From: Elusimicrobiota bacterium
Lineage (GTDB): Bacteria > Elusimicrobiota > Elusimicrobia > FEN-1173
Direction of reading: 5' to 3'
NCBI GenBank assembly: GCA_016722575.1
Contig: JADKIY010000002.1
Span: forward strand, 682,001-746,000
Length of the DNA stretch: 64,000 nt
Below are positions 53,921 through 62,672 of the stretch, piece by piece; position 1 is the stretch's first letter, and the number at the start of each line of letters is the position of its first letter. The position numbers and the translations under genes are program-made. The notes beneath the pieces were generated by a model, which had not been told where the DNA came from, searched no databases, and saw nothing but the letters and a program-made list of their open reading frames with translations.

Positions 53921-54760
53921 TCAAATGGCCACCCTCTTACCGGAAGACACCAAGCAGCCGATTTTTTCAAAAAACGACAGCCGGGGCCGCTCGGCAAAAA
54001 CGCGGAACTCTCCCGCCCGCATTTTATCCAACAACCGACGGTAGAGCCGGCCCATGACCCGGGCGGGACGGGCGGGGCTGCGGCTCTCCGGCGGCAATAG
54101 GCGCTCGGCCTCTTCGAAATACGCCGTCGCCCGATCCGCCTCAAAAGCCAGCAAATCCCGGAAACGACCGCTGTGAACCAAGCCGGTGATTTCCTCCTCG
54201 CCCACGCCGAATCGAGTTAAATCTTCCCGGGGGAGGTAGATCCGCCCCCGCAGGGCGTCGGTTTTGACGTCCCGCAAAATATTGACCCACTGGACGGCCC
54301 GTCCCAGAGCCACGGCGAAATCCCGGTGCTCTTCCACGTCCAAGCCGAAAATCGGCAGGCAGGCCAGGCCCACCGTTCCCGCCACGCCGAAGCAGTAATC
54401 GTCGACTTCGCCCGCGTTGGCGTAGCGGGTTTGCGTCAAATCCCGTTCAACCCCGTCCACCAACTCCAACAAATGCCGACGGTCCACCCGAAAATCGGCC
54501 AGGGCCTCCCGGAGGTAAGGCCACAGCGACCCGTCGATGCCGGGGGGCGCGGCGTCCGACCGGAGGGCCTCCCGCCAGGCGTTTAAAATCCGTTGGGCTT
54601 CGGCCGGGTTTTTCCCTTCGATGCCCACTTCGTCCACGGCGTCGTCCACGGCCCGGGCGAAGGCGTAAACCGCCGAAAGGGCCCGGCGCCGCCGGGGGGC
54701 CAGGCACCAAAAGGCCGGAGCGAAATTGCTTTTTCGGTAAACCGAGAGCGCCCCGCTCAC
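53921..54760 (-). CDS. hpnD: Squalene/phytoene synthase family protein, HpnD-like
   Basis: 279 residues. Trans-isoprenyl diphosphate synthase fold with both aspartate-rich sites: YAFARAVDDAVDE near residue 45 and QWVNILRDVKTDALRGRIYLP near 165-185. HpnD converts farnesyl diphosphate to presqualene diphosphate. The GTG at 54758-54760 overlaps the stop of the upstream homologue (GTGA), indicating coupled translation. It begins SVYRKSNFAPAF, typical of HpnD. The pair suggests squalene for hopanoids or carotenoid-like lipids. Confidence 0.9.
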   Translation of the reverse strand: MSGALSVYRKSNFAPAFWCLAPRRRRALSAVYAFARAVDDAVDEVGIEGKNPAEAQRILNAWREALRSDAAPPGIDGSLWPYLREALADFRVDRRHLLELVDGVERDLTQTRYANAGEVDDYCFGVAGTVGLACLPIFGLDVEEHRDFAVALGRAVQWVNILRDVKTDALRGRIYLPREDLTRFGVGEEEITGLVHSGRFRDLLAFEADRATAYFEEAERLLPPESRSPARPARVMGRLYRRLLDKMRAGEFRVFAERPRLSFFEKIGCLVSSGKRVAI

Positions 54761-55698
54761 CGGGGTTCCCCCCGCCACCAGCGAACGCCCAATCGGACCC
54801 AGTCCCACAGGGACAAGGACGGCCGGGCGCTCCAGGGGTCGAAACGTTGACGCTCTATTTTTTGAAGGATGGCCGTCCCCCCCAGCCACACCAGGCGCAA
54901 TTCCCGGCGGAGCCCCCGGGGGGCGTCCGCGAGCAGGGGGCGGCCTTCGTTGAAGAAATCCCAGGTCCGACGGACCTGCTGTTCCACCAATTGCCGAAGG
55001 GCCGGCGAGGCGGGGCCGCGAAGAACCGCGTCCTCCGTCACGCCCGCCGCCCGAAGATCTTCCAGGGGAAAATAAATCCGATCTTTCAAAGCGTCCACGG
55101 ACACATCCTGCCAAAAATTGGCCAGTTGCAGGGCGGTGCAAATCGCGTCGGACCATCGTCCCCGCTCCGGGGTCCAGGCCCGGTGGAGGCGAAGGACCAG
55201 TTCCCCCACGGGGTTGGCGGAATGGCGGCAATAGACAAGCACATCCTCAAAGGTGGGGTGGCGGCGAACGGAAACGTCCCGCTCGAAGGCGGTGATCAAA
55301 CGGTCGAAGGGGTCCGGGGGAAGGTCAAAGCGACGGCGGGCGTCGGCCAGGGCCGTGAAGACCGGGTGCCCTTCGGGAGAGGGCGCGTGAAGCCGTCGCC
55401 GCCAATCGGCCAATAGGGCCAGCCGCTCCGCGTCCGAGGGCCCCGGCTCATCGGCGAAATCGTCCGCCGTGCGGGCGAAGGCGTACACGGCGGCCACCGG
55501 GTCCCGCAATTCGGCGGGGATCCACCGGGACGCCACGGGAAAGTTTTCGTAATGGGATTTGGCCAGGCGGCGGCAGTGGGCGTAGGCGTCCCGAACCGGG
55601 GGAGAAGCCGGCGCGGCGGCCGACGGGGGGAGCGTCATGGGGCGGGGGGGTGTTCCCGTCGTCCCGGGGGAACCCCGGGAGAGGACGGGGGGTTTCAT
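54757..55698 (-). CDS. hpnC: Squalene synthase family protein, HpnC-like
   Basis: About 313 residues. HpnC-type features: AYAHCRRLAKSHYENFPVASRW near the N-terminus, YAFARTADDFADEP (first Asp site) and LANFWQDVSVDALKDRIYFP (second). HpnC turns presqualene diphosphate into hydroxysqualene. The N-terminal 30 residues are Pro/Ala-rich and unconserved; either the first Met or Met-21 (55636-55638) could be the start, and neither has a good ribosome site. The third partner, HpnE amine oxidase, is not in the window. Confidence 0.9.
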   Translation of the reverse strand: MKPPVLSRGSPGTTGTPPRPMTLPPSAAAPASPPVRDAYAHCRRLAKSHYENFPVASRWIPAELRDPVAAVYAFARTADDFADEPGPSDAERLALLADWRRRLHAPSPEGHPVFTALADARRRFDLPPDPFDRLITAFERDVSVRRHPTFEDVLVYCRHSANPVGELVLRLHRAWTPERGRWSDAICTALQLANFWQDVSVDALKDRIYFPLEDLRAAGVTEDAVLRGPASPALRQLVEQQVRRTWDFFNEGRPLLADAPRGLRRELRLVWLGGTAILQKIERQRFDPWSARPSLSLWDWVRLGVRWWRGEPR

Positions 55699-55711
55699 CG
55701 CGGCGGAGCGT

Positions 55712-56107
55712 CTATTCCCAAATGGGCGCGTGCCAGAGCGTTTCCATGAGCCAACGCACTTCGGAATCGCAGAAGATCATTTCGGAATATTGCGTCTTCC
55801 CGCGCTCGTCCAAATAGGTGATGGCGATGGTGACGTCCCGGTGCTTTTCGGCCCCGCGGTTTTTGGACCAGTCGGCCGACACGCAGAGCATGCCCGAGGG
55901 GATGTCCAGGTGGGCGCGCCATTGGGATTTCTCGCAGGGGCCCTTGCAAGCGAGCCCGCCCTTGGAAAGGGGTTTTTTGGGGGTTTTGCCCGTCATCCCC
56001 GCCGCTTCGCAGATGGACGCCAGGAAGTGGTCGAGCTTTTTCTTGGTCAATTTGGGCAAATGTTTCCGTTTGGGGTCTTTGCCGTCGTTGGGCTCTTTTT
56101 TATCCAT
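55712..56107 (-). CDS. Hypothetical protein, 131 residues
   Basis: Not recognised. A soluble, strongly charged N-terminal third (MDKKEPNDGKDPKRKHLP) is followed by a compact domain with four cysteines (ICEAAG, LACKGPCEKS, MLCVSADWS, IFCDSEV) and VTIAITYLDERGKTQYSEM. The cysteines could bind metal or iron-sulfur. GGAGG eight bases before the ATG at 56105-56107 fixes the start. It overlaps the upstream repeat-protein gene by 8 bp and lies 13 bp from hpnC. Confidence 0.65.
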   Translation of the reverse strand: MDKKEPNDGKDPKRKHLPKLTKKKLDHFLASICEAAGMTGKTPKKPLSKGGLACKGPCEKSQWRAHLDIPSGMLCVSADWSKNRGAEKHRDVTIAITYLDERGKTQYSEMIFCDSEVRWLMETLWHAPIWE

Positions 56108-56447
56108 GGGCGATTCCTCCGCGAGACCCCGGTTGATCCCGGAGCTCGAACCAAGCGTCGGCCTGGGCGCCGTGAGGGTGCCCCTCATCGGCAAAAACGT
56201 TGTTTCCCCGTATCGAGTACCACGGCCGGTGTTTCGGCGCGCGCTGGGGATGGTGGTCCGTGGGATACATCCGGTCGTCCCGGACCTCGTACCACGGTTC
56301 GGGGTCGGCCCCGTCCGAATGATGCACCGTGGTGAAAACCCGACCTTCGCGAATGGCGAAGGTGGGAAGGGCCTGGGGCCCTTTGGGGTGCAGGGCCGTA
56401 TTATATAGGAATCGGTCGGCGACGGTCATCTTGACCCATTTTATCAT
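56100..56447 (-). CDS. Small histidine-rich repeat protein
   Basis: 115 residues, no known family. Residues 30-105 consist of three near-24-residue repeats with the pattern (F/Y)-x-(V/I)-R-x-x-x-(V/M)-(F/Y)-x-x-x-x-H-P/H-...-PW. Examples are YEVRDDRMYPTDHHPQRA and YSIRGNNVFADEGHPHGA. The unit probably forms a beta-hairpin or propeller-like strand set, and the conserved His/Asp residues could bind metal. There is no signal peptide. The alternative start Met-7 is at 56427-56429. It is the first gene of the unit leading to hpnC/hpnD. Confidence 0.6.
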   Translation of the reverse strand: MIKWVKMTVADRFLYNTALHPKGPQALPTFAIREGRVFTTVHHSDGADPEPWYEVRDDRMYPTDHHPQRAPKHRPWYSIRGNNVFADEGHPHGAQADAWFELRDQPGSRGGIAHG

Positions 56448-56533
56448 GAATCGCGGGGTTTCTCCAGTCGTCGATGGATTTGTCTCCGCACGCAAAACTG
56501 CTACAATCCGCCCCTCGGGAAGAGAACCCGAAA

Positions 56534-56608
56534 GGGTCCGTAGCTCAGGGGTAGAGCATTCGCCTTTTAAGCGAGAGGCCGAGGGTTCAAATCCCTCCGG
56601 ACCCACCA
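56534..56608 (+). tRNA. tRNA-Lys (anticodon TTT)
   Basis: The acceptor stem GGGTCCG pairs with CGGACCC, the anticodon loop is CTTTTAA, and the T arm is AGGG-TTCAAAT-CCCT. CCA is encoded at 56606-56608, unlike the tRNA-Pro of this window. Confidence 0.96.
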
Positions 56609-56705
56609 TTTGGAGGACCGGACGGCGTGTCCGCCGGTCTGGCAAGGCGCTCCCGCCGCCGATCCAGCGGGAACGCCCCTGGACAGGGGGCGGAAAGACC
56701 CGGAT

Positions 56706-57413
56706 TTGAAACCGCAAAGTCTGCACCCTTGGAACGTACCAATCGACCAGGCCCGGGGCATTCAGGAAGAGCTGGCCCAGCGGGTCGATTTGGAAAACAC
56801 CGTCGGCGACGTACGCACCGTCGCCGCCGTGGACATCGCCATGGAGAGCAAAACCCTTGGCCACGCGGCGGCCGTGCTGTTCGCCTTTCCGGGGTTTGAC
56901 GTTTTGGAAACCGCGGTGGTTCGCGGGCCGATCAAATTCCCCTACGTGCCGGGCTTGCTCAGTTTTCGCGAAGGGCCTTTGTTGATCGACGCCCTCCTTC
57001 GCCTTCGCCGCGAACCGGACGTGATTTTCTTCGACGGGCAGGGCGTGGCGCACCCCCGGCGGCTGGGAGTCGCCTCCCACCTGGGCTTGGTCCTCGACAA
57101 AGCGACGGTGGGGTTGGCCAAGTCCCGCCTGGTGGGAACGTTCAAAGAACCGGGCCCCGATGAGGGGGCGGCGTCGGACCTGGTGTTCGAAGGCCGCTTG
57201 GTGGGGTACGCGGTGCGCTCCCGGGTCAACGCCGAACCCATTTTTGTTTCCCCCGGACACGGAATCGATTACAAGACCGCCCTCCGGTTGGCCACGGCCA
57301 GCTTTGACGGGCAACGGGTTCCACGACCGATCCGGGTCGCCGACGGACTTTCAAAAGCGGCCAAACGGGGCAAGGCGAAGGAATTCATCGCCGCATTGAA
57401 AAAAGGGAAATAG
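56706..57413 (+). CDS. nfi: Endonuclease V (deoxyinosine 3' endonuclease)
   Basis: About 235 residues. It nicks DNA near deoxyinosine to start repair of deaminated adenine. Family motifs are AAVDIAM with the first catalytic Asp near residue 40, IKFPYVPGLLSFREGP, the DGQGVAHPRRLGVASHLG metal site, and GLAKSRL. The start is placed at TTG 56706-56708, which gives the usual length; there is no ATG in a suitable place, and longer in-frame starts reach the tRNA. It lies between two tRNA genes and works on the same kind of damage as RdgB at 47 kb. Confidence 0.92.
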   Translation: MKPQSLHPWNVPIDQARGIQEELAQRVDLENTVGDVRTVAAVDIAMESKTLGHAAAVLFAFPGFDVLETAVVRGPIKFPYVPGLLSFREGPLLIDALLRLRREPDVIFFDGQGVAHPRRLGVASHLGLVLDKATVGLAKSRLVGTFKEPGPDEGAASDLVFEGRLVGYAVRSRVNAEPIFVSPGHGIDYKTALRLATASFDGQRVPRPIRVADGLSKAAKRGKAKEFIAALKKGK

Positions 57414-57456
57414 CGGCCCTCCGGGCCGGTTCTTCAAGCTGTTGAGTGCCATGGGT

Positions 57457-57531
57457 GTCCCCATCGACTAGCGGTTAGGTCACGGCCCTTTCAAGGCCGT
57501 AGCAGGGGTTCAAATCCCCTTGGGGACACCA
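57457..57531 (+). tRNA. tRNA-Glu (anticodon TTC)
   Basis: The acceptor stem GTCCCCA pairs with TGGGGAC, the anticodon loop is CTTTCAA, and the T arm is AGGGG-TTCAAAT-CCCCT. CCA is encoded at 57529-57531. Confidence 0.96.
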
Positions 57532-57543
57532 ATGGCATACGCG

Positions 57544-57579
57544 AAAAGACTCGCCTCCGCTTCGGGGGTGGGTCTTTTT
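57544..57579 (+). terminator. Bidirectional intrinsic terminator after tRNA-Glu
   Basis: A stem of about 15 bp with three G-T pairs: AAAAGAC at 57544-57550 pairs with GTCTTTT, and the inner arm has a CC/GG-rich core. A TTTTT run follows on the plus strand and CTTTT on the minus strand. It separates the convergent tRNA-Glu and hybrid histidine kinase genes. Confidence 0.85.
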
Positions 57580-57599
57580 GCTTCAAAGGGTCCGCGCGG

Positions 57600-59603
57600 C
57601 TAGGCCGCGGGCTTGACCGCGGCCGGGCTCGAGTCCGCCGAATGAGACGGACCCCCGGCCCGGGGCGTTCCCCCGTCCAACAATTCCCGAACCCGTTGGG
57701 CCAATTCCGCCGGCCGAAAGGGTTTGAGAAGCAGCGGGTGGTCCAGGGCCGGGAAATCCTTCCGCTGGGGCTCGTGGTCCCGGTGGGCCGACATGAACAA
57801 GATTTTGAGATCCGGACGGACTTTGGCCAACCGTTCCGCCAATTGGGACCCCCGCATCTGGGGCATGATCAAATCGGACAACAAAAGCTGAATGGGCCGC
57901 GGCGTGGTCTCCGCAACAATGATGGCCTCGCCCGGGTCCTTCGCCACCAGAACGTGGTACCCCAGGCGGGACAAAAGCCGGTGCGCCAGGGACCGGACCG
58001 ATTCGTCGTCCTCGACCAGTAAGATGGTCTCGGTTCCCGCCGGCCCCATTTCGATGGCTTCGGCCGCGACGGGCGCGTCGACGGCGGATTCCCACACCGC
58101 CGGGAAATGCATTTGGATTCCCGTTCCCAACCCCAGATGGCTCACCACCTCGATATGCCCGCCGGACCGTTCCACCAGGGCCCGAACGGTGGACAAACCC
58201 AATCCCGTTCCCTGCCCTCGCGGCTTGGTGGTAAAAAAAGGCTCAAAGAGCCGTCGCTGGGTTTCCCGATCCATGCCGACCCCCGTGTCTCGAACCGCGA
58301 TGAGAACGCAGGGGCCGATGTTTGTTTTGGCGTGAAGCGGCCCCGGCATTTGGGGAACGGCGGCGGTTTCGATGGTGAGCTGGCCGCCGCTCGGCATGGC
58401 GTCCCGGGCGTTGACGGCCAGGTTCAGAAGGATTTGCTCCATTTGCCCGGCGTCCACCCGGATTCGGCCGACCCCGGGCTCCAGGGCCGTGACCAGGGTG
58501 ATGTCGTCCCCGATCAGACGCGAGAGCATTTTTTGCAGATCCTGGATCAAGGCGTTGGGGTCCACCAATCGCGGGGGATCGGATTGGCGATGGCTGAAGG
58601 CCAGCAAGCGGCCGACCAATTGGGTCGCCCGGCGGGCGCAGCCGTTGATTTGATCCAGCTCCTCCCGCAGGGGCGCGCCTTCTTTGAAATCCGTGAGGAT
58701 CATCTCGCAGTAGCCCGTCACCACCGTCAATAAATTGTTCAAATCGTGAACCATTCCCCCGGCCAGGCGCCCCAGAGGTTCCATTTTTTGGGCCTGCAAA
58801 AACTGTTCCTCCAGCGTTTTTCGGTCCGAGACGTCGGTCCAGGTGCCGACCACCTCCCCGGGATCTTTCACGCCCCGCACAATCGAGGCTTGCTCCAGAA
58901 ACCAGCGATAGCGGCCGTCGGCGTGCATCCACCGGTATTCCATCCGCATGGACCCCTTTTCCCGAAGCGACAAACGGGCCAGCCGGGCCGATTCCCGGTT
59001 GTCCGGGTGGAGGCGGGAATACCAAAATTCGCTGTCGCCGATGAATTTGTCGACGGGGTACCCCGTCAGTTTCTCGACGTGGCCCGCCACCCAAGTTCGG
59101 ACCAAATCCCCCGCCCGGGCGCCGAAGGACACGGTGGGAATCGAGCGCATCAGGAGGTCCTGCCGTTGAAGGGTCGATTCGAGGAGGGCTTCGGCCCGGG
59201 CCCGCCGTCGGTGATTCCGCGCGTCCCGAACCAACGCTTGGACGCGGGGGCCCAGCCGGCCCTTTTGGGCCCAGGAAAAAGCGTCTCCCGCGCCGCCGCG
59301 AAGGAGCGAAACGGCGCGGACTTCGGACAGGTTCTCGGCCCAAACCAGGACGGGAAGCGTTTGGCCCGTTTCCCGGATCAACCGGAGGGCCGCCTCGGGC
59401 GTGAACCGGCCGGGGCCGTCGTCCACGAGCAGAAGATCCACGGTGTCTCGGGTCAACCCTTCCAGGAGAGCGGGGCCGTCCACCGGGACGGCCGCCTCGC
59501 CGGGGAGTCCCTGCTCCGAAAGCATGGCCCGCACGCGGGCGAGATCGCCGTTTAAAAAACCGGCGAGGGCGAGGCGGATCGGCTCGGGGGGATTTCCGCC
59601 CAT
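57600..59603 (-). CDS. Hybrid sensor histidine kinase (receiver-like, PAS, HisKA, HATPase, receiver)
   Basis: 667 residues. An N-terminal receiver-like domain (about 10-125, VDLLLVDDGPG) lacks a fully canonical pocket. A PAS domain follows (about 145-265, with a PAC-type YRWMHADGRYRWFLEQ), then HisKA with phospho-histidine in GGMVHDLNNLLTVVTGY near 290. The ATPase domain (NLAVNARDAMPSGGQL, DTGVGMD, GTGLGLSTV) lies at about 395-510 and a C-terminal receiver (LLSDLIMPQMRG) at about 545-650. No membrane segment, so it is a cytoplasmic sensor. It lies 15 bp downstream of fliS, which suggests a link to motility control. The cue is unknown. Confidence 0.93.
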   Translation of the reverse strand: MGGNPPEPIRLALAGFLNGDLARVRAMLSEQGLPGEAAVPVDGPALLEGLTRDTVDLLLVDDGPGRFTPEAALRLIRETGQTLPVLVWAENLSEVRAVSLLRGGAGDAFSWAQKGRLGPRVQALVRDARNHRRRARAEALLESTLQRQDLLMRSIPTVSFGARAGDLVRTWVAGHVEKLTGYPVDKFIGDSEFWYSRLHPDNRESARLARLSLREKGSMRMEYRWMHADGRYRWFLEQASIVRGVKDPGEVVGTWTDVSDRKTLEEQFLQAQKMEPLGRLAGGMVHDLNNLLTVVTGYCEMILTDFKEGAPLREELDQINGCARRATQLVGRLLAFSHRQSDPPRLVDPNALIQDLQKMLSRLIGDDITLVTALEPGVGRIRVDAGQMEQILLNLAVNARDAMPSGGQLTIETAAVPQMPGPLHAKTNIGPCVLIAVRDTGVGMDRETQRRLFEPFFTTKPRGQGTGLGLSTVRALVERSGGHIEVVSHLGLGTGIQMHFPAVWESAVDAPVAAEAIEMGPAGTETILLVEDDESVRSLAHRLLSRLGYHVLVAKDPGEAIIVAETTPRPIQLLLSDLIMPQMRGSQLAERLAKVRPDLKILFMSAHRDHEPQRKDFPALDHPLLLKPFRPAELAQRVRELLDGGTPRAGGPSHSADSSPAAVKPAA

Positions 59604-59618
59604 GGCGTTTCCGCCGGG

Positions 59619-60047
59619 TTAACGGCCGACCCCGCGAGCGGCCAAGGGATCGACAAGGGGGCCCTTCGGGGGCGGCGCCGCGCCGCGAACGACGCCCTCC
59701 TCCCAGCCGTCCCGAAGCACCCGCAACACCCCGCCCACCTGGTCGAGCAGGGCCGGGTCCTTGGCCAAATTCGCCCGGACCAGTTGCGTGATCATGAAGT
59801 CGTAGAGGTGGAACAAATTCTGGGCGACCTCCCCGCCCGATTTAAAATCCAGCGTCCCCGCGAGCTCCCCCAGAATGTCCTGGGTTTTGACGATTTGCCG
59901 ATGGGCCTCGGCCAACCGGTGGGCCGCGATGTCCGACGAAGCCCGCCGGAGGGCCGCCAGACCCCCGTCGTACAGCGCCAGCACCAGCTTGGCCGGCGAC
60001 GCCGTCTCGATGTCGGAACTCCAATAGGTTTTCTGGGCGTTTTTCAT
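59619..60047 (-). CDS. fliS: Flagellar secretion chaperone FliS
   Basis: 142 residues, all-helical. The N-terminal MKNAQKTYWSSDIETASPAKLVLALYDGGL has the FliS pattern of a Tyr followed by the SP-x-(K/E)LVLxLYDG segment. NLFHLYDFMITQLVRANL matches the C-terminal helix region. It binds flagellin subunits and holds them unfolded for export. It lies 2 bp downstream of fliD, the standard order fliD-fliS. The last ~25 residues are Gly/Pro-rich and probably disordered. Confidence 0.92.
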   Translation of the reverse strand: MKNAQKTYWSSDIETASPAKLVLALYDGGLAALRRASSDIAAHRLAEAHRQIVKTQDILGELAGTLDFKSGGEVAQNLFHLYDFMITQLVRANLAKDPALLDQVGGVLRVLRDGWEEGVVRGAAPPPKGPLVDPLAARGVGR

Positions 60048-60049
60048 GG

Positions 60050-62506
60050 TCAGTTGGACGAGGTTTTGAGCGACGACGCGGACGAGGTCGTGGCGATCCC
60101 CAAGAGGGCGTTCAACGACTGGCTCATCCCCTGCAATTGCGACAAGGCTTTTTCCATCTGCTGGAACTGTTTTTCCAGGCGGGCCATGTCCCGGTCGACC
60201 CGGGCGTTGGCCGCGTCGATGCGGTCCCCGATTTGGGTGATTTGATCCTTCGTTTGCGCGTGGGCCTGGGCGAACAACCCGGTGGTCGAATCGGTGAGGT
60301 GGTCGATCAGGGCGCCCGTGCGCGAGGCCGATCCCGAGGATTCGTGGGCTTCCAATTCGACCACCCGCGAGCGGCCGTCGGCCGCGTTGGTCGCGAGGAT
60401 TTTAAGGCGCAATCGTTCCGCGACCGCCGTAAACAGGTGCGTCCGAACCCCCTGGGTGTTGTTCCGCACCGAGGTCAGGGTCAGCCAATCGGCCTCCACG
60501 GCCGGGTCGCCGCCCTGCCGGAGCGCCTGCAGATCGTAATCCCGAATGCCGGTGGTGGCCGCCGTTTGGCCGGGCCCGTCCACCGTGCGGACCACCGCTT
60601 TGACCAGCGTCCGCGCCGAGGAAAAACGAAAGGTCATGGCGTCGGGGAAAACCCCGGGGGTGTCGTCCATCCACCCTTCCCCCGCGCCGGGACCGAAAGC
60701 GGTGGAGGACGTTTCGCCGTTCACCGCGTCGGCGGCGTCGTACCCCGCGGCGGTGCTTGTCGCCGAAACGGTCGCGCCCCGGGCCGCGTTGGTCGTGCGG
60801 AGAAACACGTTGCGGACGTCGTCGTAGCGGTTGGTCAGCGCGTCCTGAAGGGCGGCCGCGTCGACTTCCAGGGTGCCCCGGGTTCCGGCTTTGACGCCGA
60901 CCTGGAAAATGGAATTGGCCGAGGCGGGCAAGCCGTCGACCGCCGCCGTCACCGATTGGGCCACTTGGCTCATCGCGGTGGACAGGAGGGCGTCGCCGAA
61001 CAACGGTCCGCCTTTTTGGCTTTTCTCCGTGTCGTAGGTGTTTTGGGCGTTCACCGCCGTCACGATGGCGTTAAAGGCGTCGATGTATTTCTTCACCGCG
61101 TCCCCGGCCGCGTTGACGTTGGGCTGGACGATCACCTCGACCGTCTTGTCGGGGTTGGCCGACAACAAATTCATCGTCAACCCGGGCAGGGCCTGGTTGA
61201 ACAGATTGGTGCGGCTCGTGAATGTTTGGGGCGACGTCGTGCCCACTTGAATCTGGGCGTCCTGGGCGCTTTGCGCGGTGGTGAAGCTCAGGGCCTTCGG
61301 CGCGTAGGAGGCTCGGATTTCGCCGGTGACGTTCGCGGCCACGCCGTCCACGAAAAACTGAATTTTCCCCGTGGCGGGGTCGATTTCGGCTTCGGACCCG
61401 ACGCCGGTTTTCCCCCCGAGAGCCCGGACGTCAAAGGACGAGCCGTTCACGGTCAACGCCGTCACGTCCGACGCGGCGGCCAGGGGCCCTCCGGCCAATT
61501 TAAAATCCCCCAACGCCTGCCCGGAAGTCCCGTCCCCCGTGCCGACCAATTCGTTGACAACCGGGTCGGCCGTCGAGGACAGGTCGACCCGGCCCGTCGC
61601 CCCCGTGCTTTTGCTGACCAGCGCCAGGCGGTACGGGGTCCCGGCGGTTCCGTCGTTCACGATCGAAGCGGAAAACGGGCCGTTCAAGGCGTTGATGGCG
61701 TCCCGGATTTGGGTCAAGGTGTTGTGGGCCGAATCGATGGCCACGGCGTAGACCGGATCCAAGTCCGTTCCGACCACCCGGTTGGCCGTCACGCCGGCGG
61801 CGCCGGTGGCGACGCCCAACCCCGCGGCCGCCGTCCCGGTCACGTCTTCGATTTTGAGGGCGCCGTTGGTCGAACCGGTGTCGTCTTGAATCAAGAGCCC
61901 GTTGCCGTTTTCGTTCAACCGCGCGGTCACGCGAACCCCGGCGCTCCCGGAAATATCGTCCAAGACCTCTTGAAGGGTCACGTCCCCGGACAAGTCGATC
62001 ACGGCGGAGGCGCCGCTGCGGTCCGTGATGCGGATCGTTCCCGGCGTCACGCCGGCGCCGTTGTTCAAGGCCGAAAGACGGGTGGCCCCGTTCACGTCGT
62101 GGTCGTCCGCGCCGATGCCCGCGCGCAGACGAAGGGTGCCCGCGCCCACCACCGGCGTGTCCACCGCCGCGAAAGATTGGGAAAGGCTTTCCTGGCCCCG
62201 GGCCAGGGCCTGCACACGGATCGTGTGGCTCCCCACCTCCGGGGAGCCGGTGACCTGCACCCCCAACAAGGTGTAGTCGCTGGTGGTGACCAGCGCGGGA
62301 CGTTTGTCCAATTGCTGCACGACGGTTTGGGCCGCGGCGCGCAAGTCCATGAACTTGGCCGAAAAGGCGTCCCAGGCGCTGGACCGGCTTTGAAGAGCCG
62401 CTTGGCGGGCTTCCAACTGTTGGACCGGCCGGAGGGCCAGGGCGCGCAATTGGCTGACGATGGAGGCGGTGTCGAGGCCCGAAACGATTCCGTTGATTTG
62501 CGTCAT
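60050..62506 (-). CDS. fliD: Flagellar filament cap protein FliD with discoidin-like insertion
   Basis: 818 residues, well above the usual 450-700. FliD N domain at 1-100 (GIVSGLDTASIVSQLRAL); a Gly/Ala/Asp-rich middle; FliD C domain from about 430 (NLFNQALPGLTMNLLSANPD, AVKKYIDAFNAIVTAVNAQ). The C-terminal coiled coil lies at about 735-805 (KDQITQIGDRIDAANARVDRDM). Between residues ~575 and ~722 is an extra domain (AADAVNGETSSTAFGPG, FPDAMTFRFSSARTLVKAVV, RLRLKILATNAADGR) resembling F5/8 type C carbohydrate-binding folds. As the filament tip, it could give the cap adhesive specificity. It lies downstream of flagellin. Confidence 0.93.
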   Translation of the reverse strand: MTQINGIVSGLDTASIVSQLRALALRPVQQLEARQAALQSRSSAWDAFSAKFMDLRAAAQTVVQQLDKRPALVTTSDYTLLGVQVTGSPEVGSHTIRVQALARGQESLSQSFAAVDTPVVGAGTLRLRAGIGADDHDVNGATRLSALNNGAGVTPGTIRITDRSGASAVIDLSGDVTLQEVLDDISGSAGVRVTARLNENGNGLLIQDDTGSTNGALKIEDVTGTAAAGLGVATGAAGVTANRVVGTDLDPVYAVAIDSAHNTLTQIRDAINALNGPFSASIVNDGTAGTPYRLALVSKSTGATGRVDLSSTADPVVNELVGTGDGTSGQALGDFKLAGGPLAAASDVTALTVNGSSFDVRALGGKTGVGSEAEIDPATGKIQFFVDGVAANVTGEIRASYAPKALSFTTAQSAQDAQIQVGTTSPQTFTSRTNLFNQALPGLTMNLLSANPDKTVEVIVQPNVNAAGDAVKKYIDAFNAIVTAVNAQNTYDTEKSQKGGPLFGDALLSTAMSQVAQSVTAAVDGLPASANSIFQVGVKAGTRGTLEVDAAALQDALTNRYDDVRNVFLRTTNAARGATVSATSTAAGYDAADAVNGETSSTAFGPGAGEGWMDDTPGVFPDAMTFRFSSARTLVKAVVRTVDGPGQTAATTGIRDYDLQALRQGGDPAVEADWLTLTSVRNNTQGVRTHLFTAVAERLRLKILATNAADGRSRVVELEAHESSGSASRTGALIDHLTDSTTGLFAQAHAQTKDQITQIGDRIDAANARVDRDMARLEKQFQQMEKALSQLQGMSQSLNALLGIATTSSASSLKTSSN

Positions 62507-62624
62507 AGGTCGTTTGTTCTCTCCTGGGTCGTGGGGCCGCCGTTCGGCCCCGGCCGTCCCGGGGCCCGCCGCGCGATCCGCGGCGGGCCGCCGAGCCGGG
62601 AAATGGGGAAAACCCGCCGGCGCG

Positions 62625-62657
62625 GGCCGGCCCCCGCGGGATTCGCGGGGACCGGCC
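62625..62657 (-). terminator. Putative terminator between flagellin and fliD
   Basis: An imperfect hairpin (GGCCGG and CCCCGCG arms around a five-base loop) lies 15 bp past the flagellin stop, followed by a second GCCGGC palindrome and TTTTCC. It probably lets flagellin be transcribed in excess of fliD-fliS. Confidence 0.5.
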
Positions 62658-62672
62658 GCCCGTGGGCGTTTA

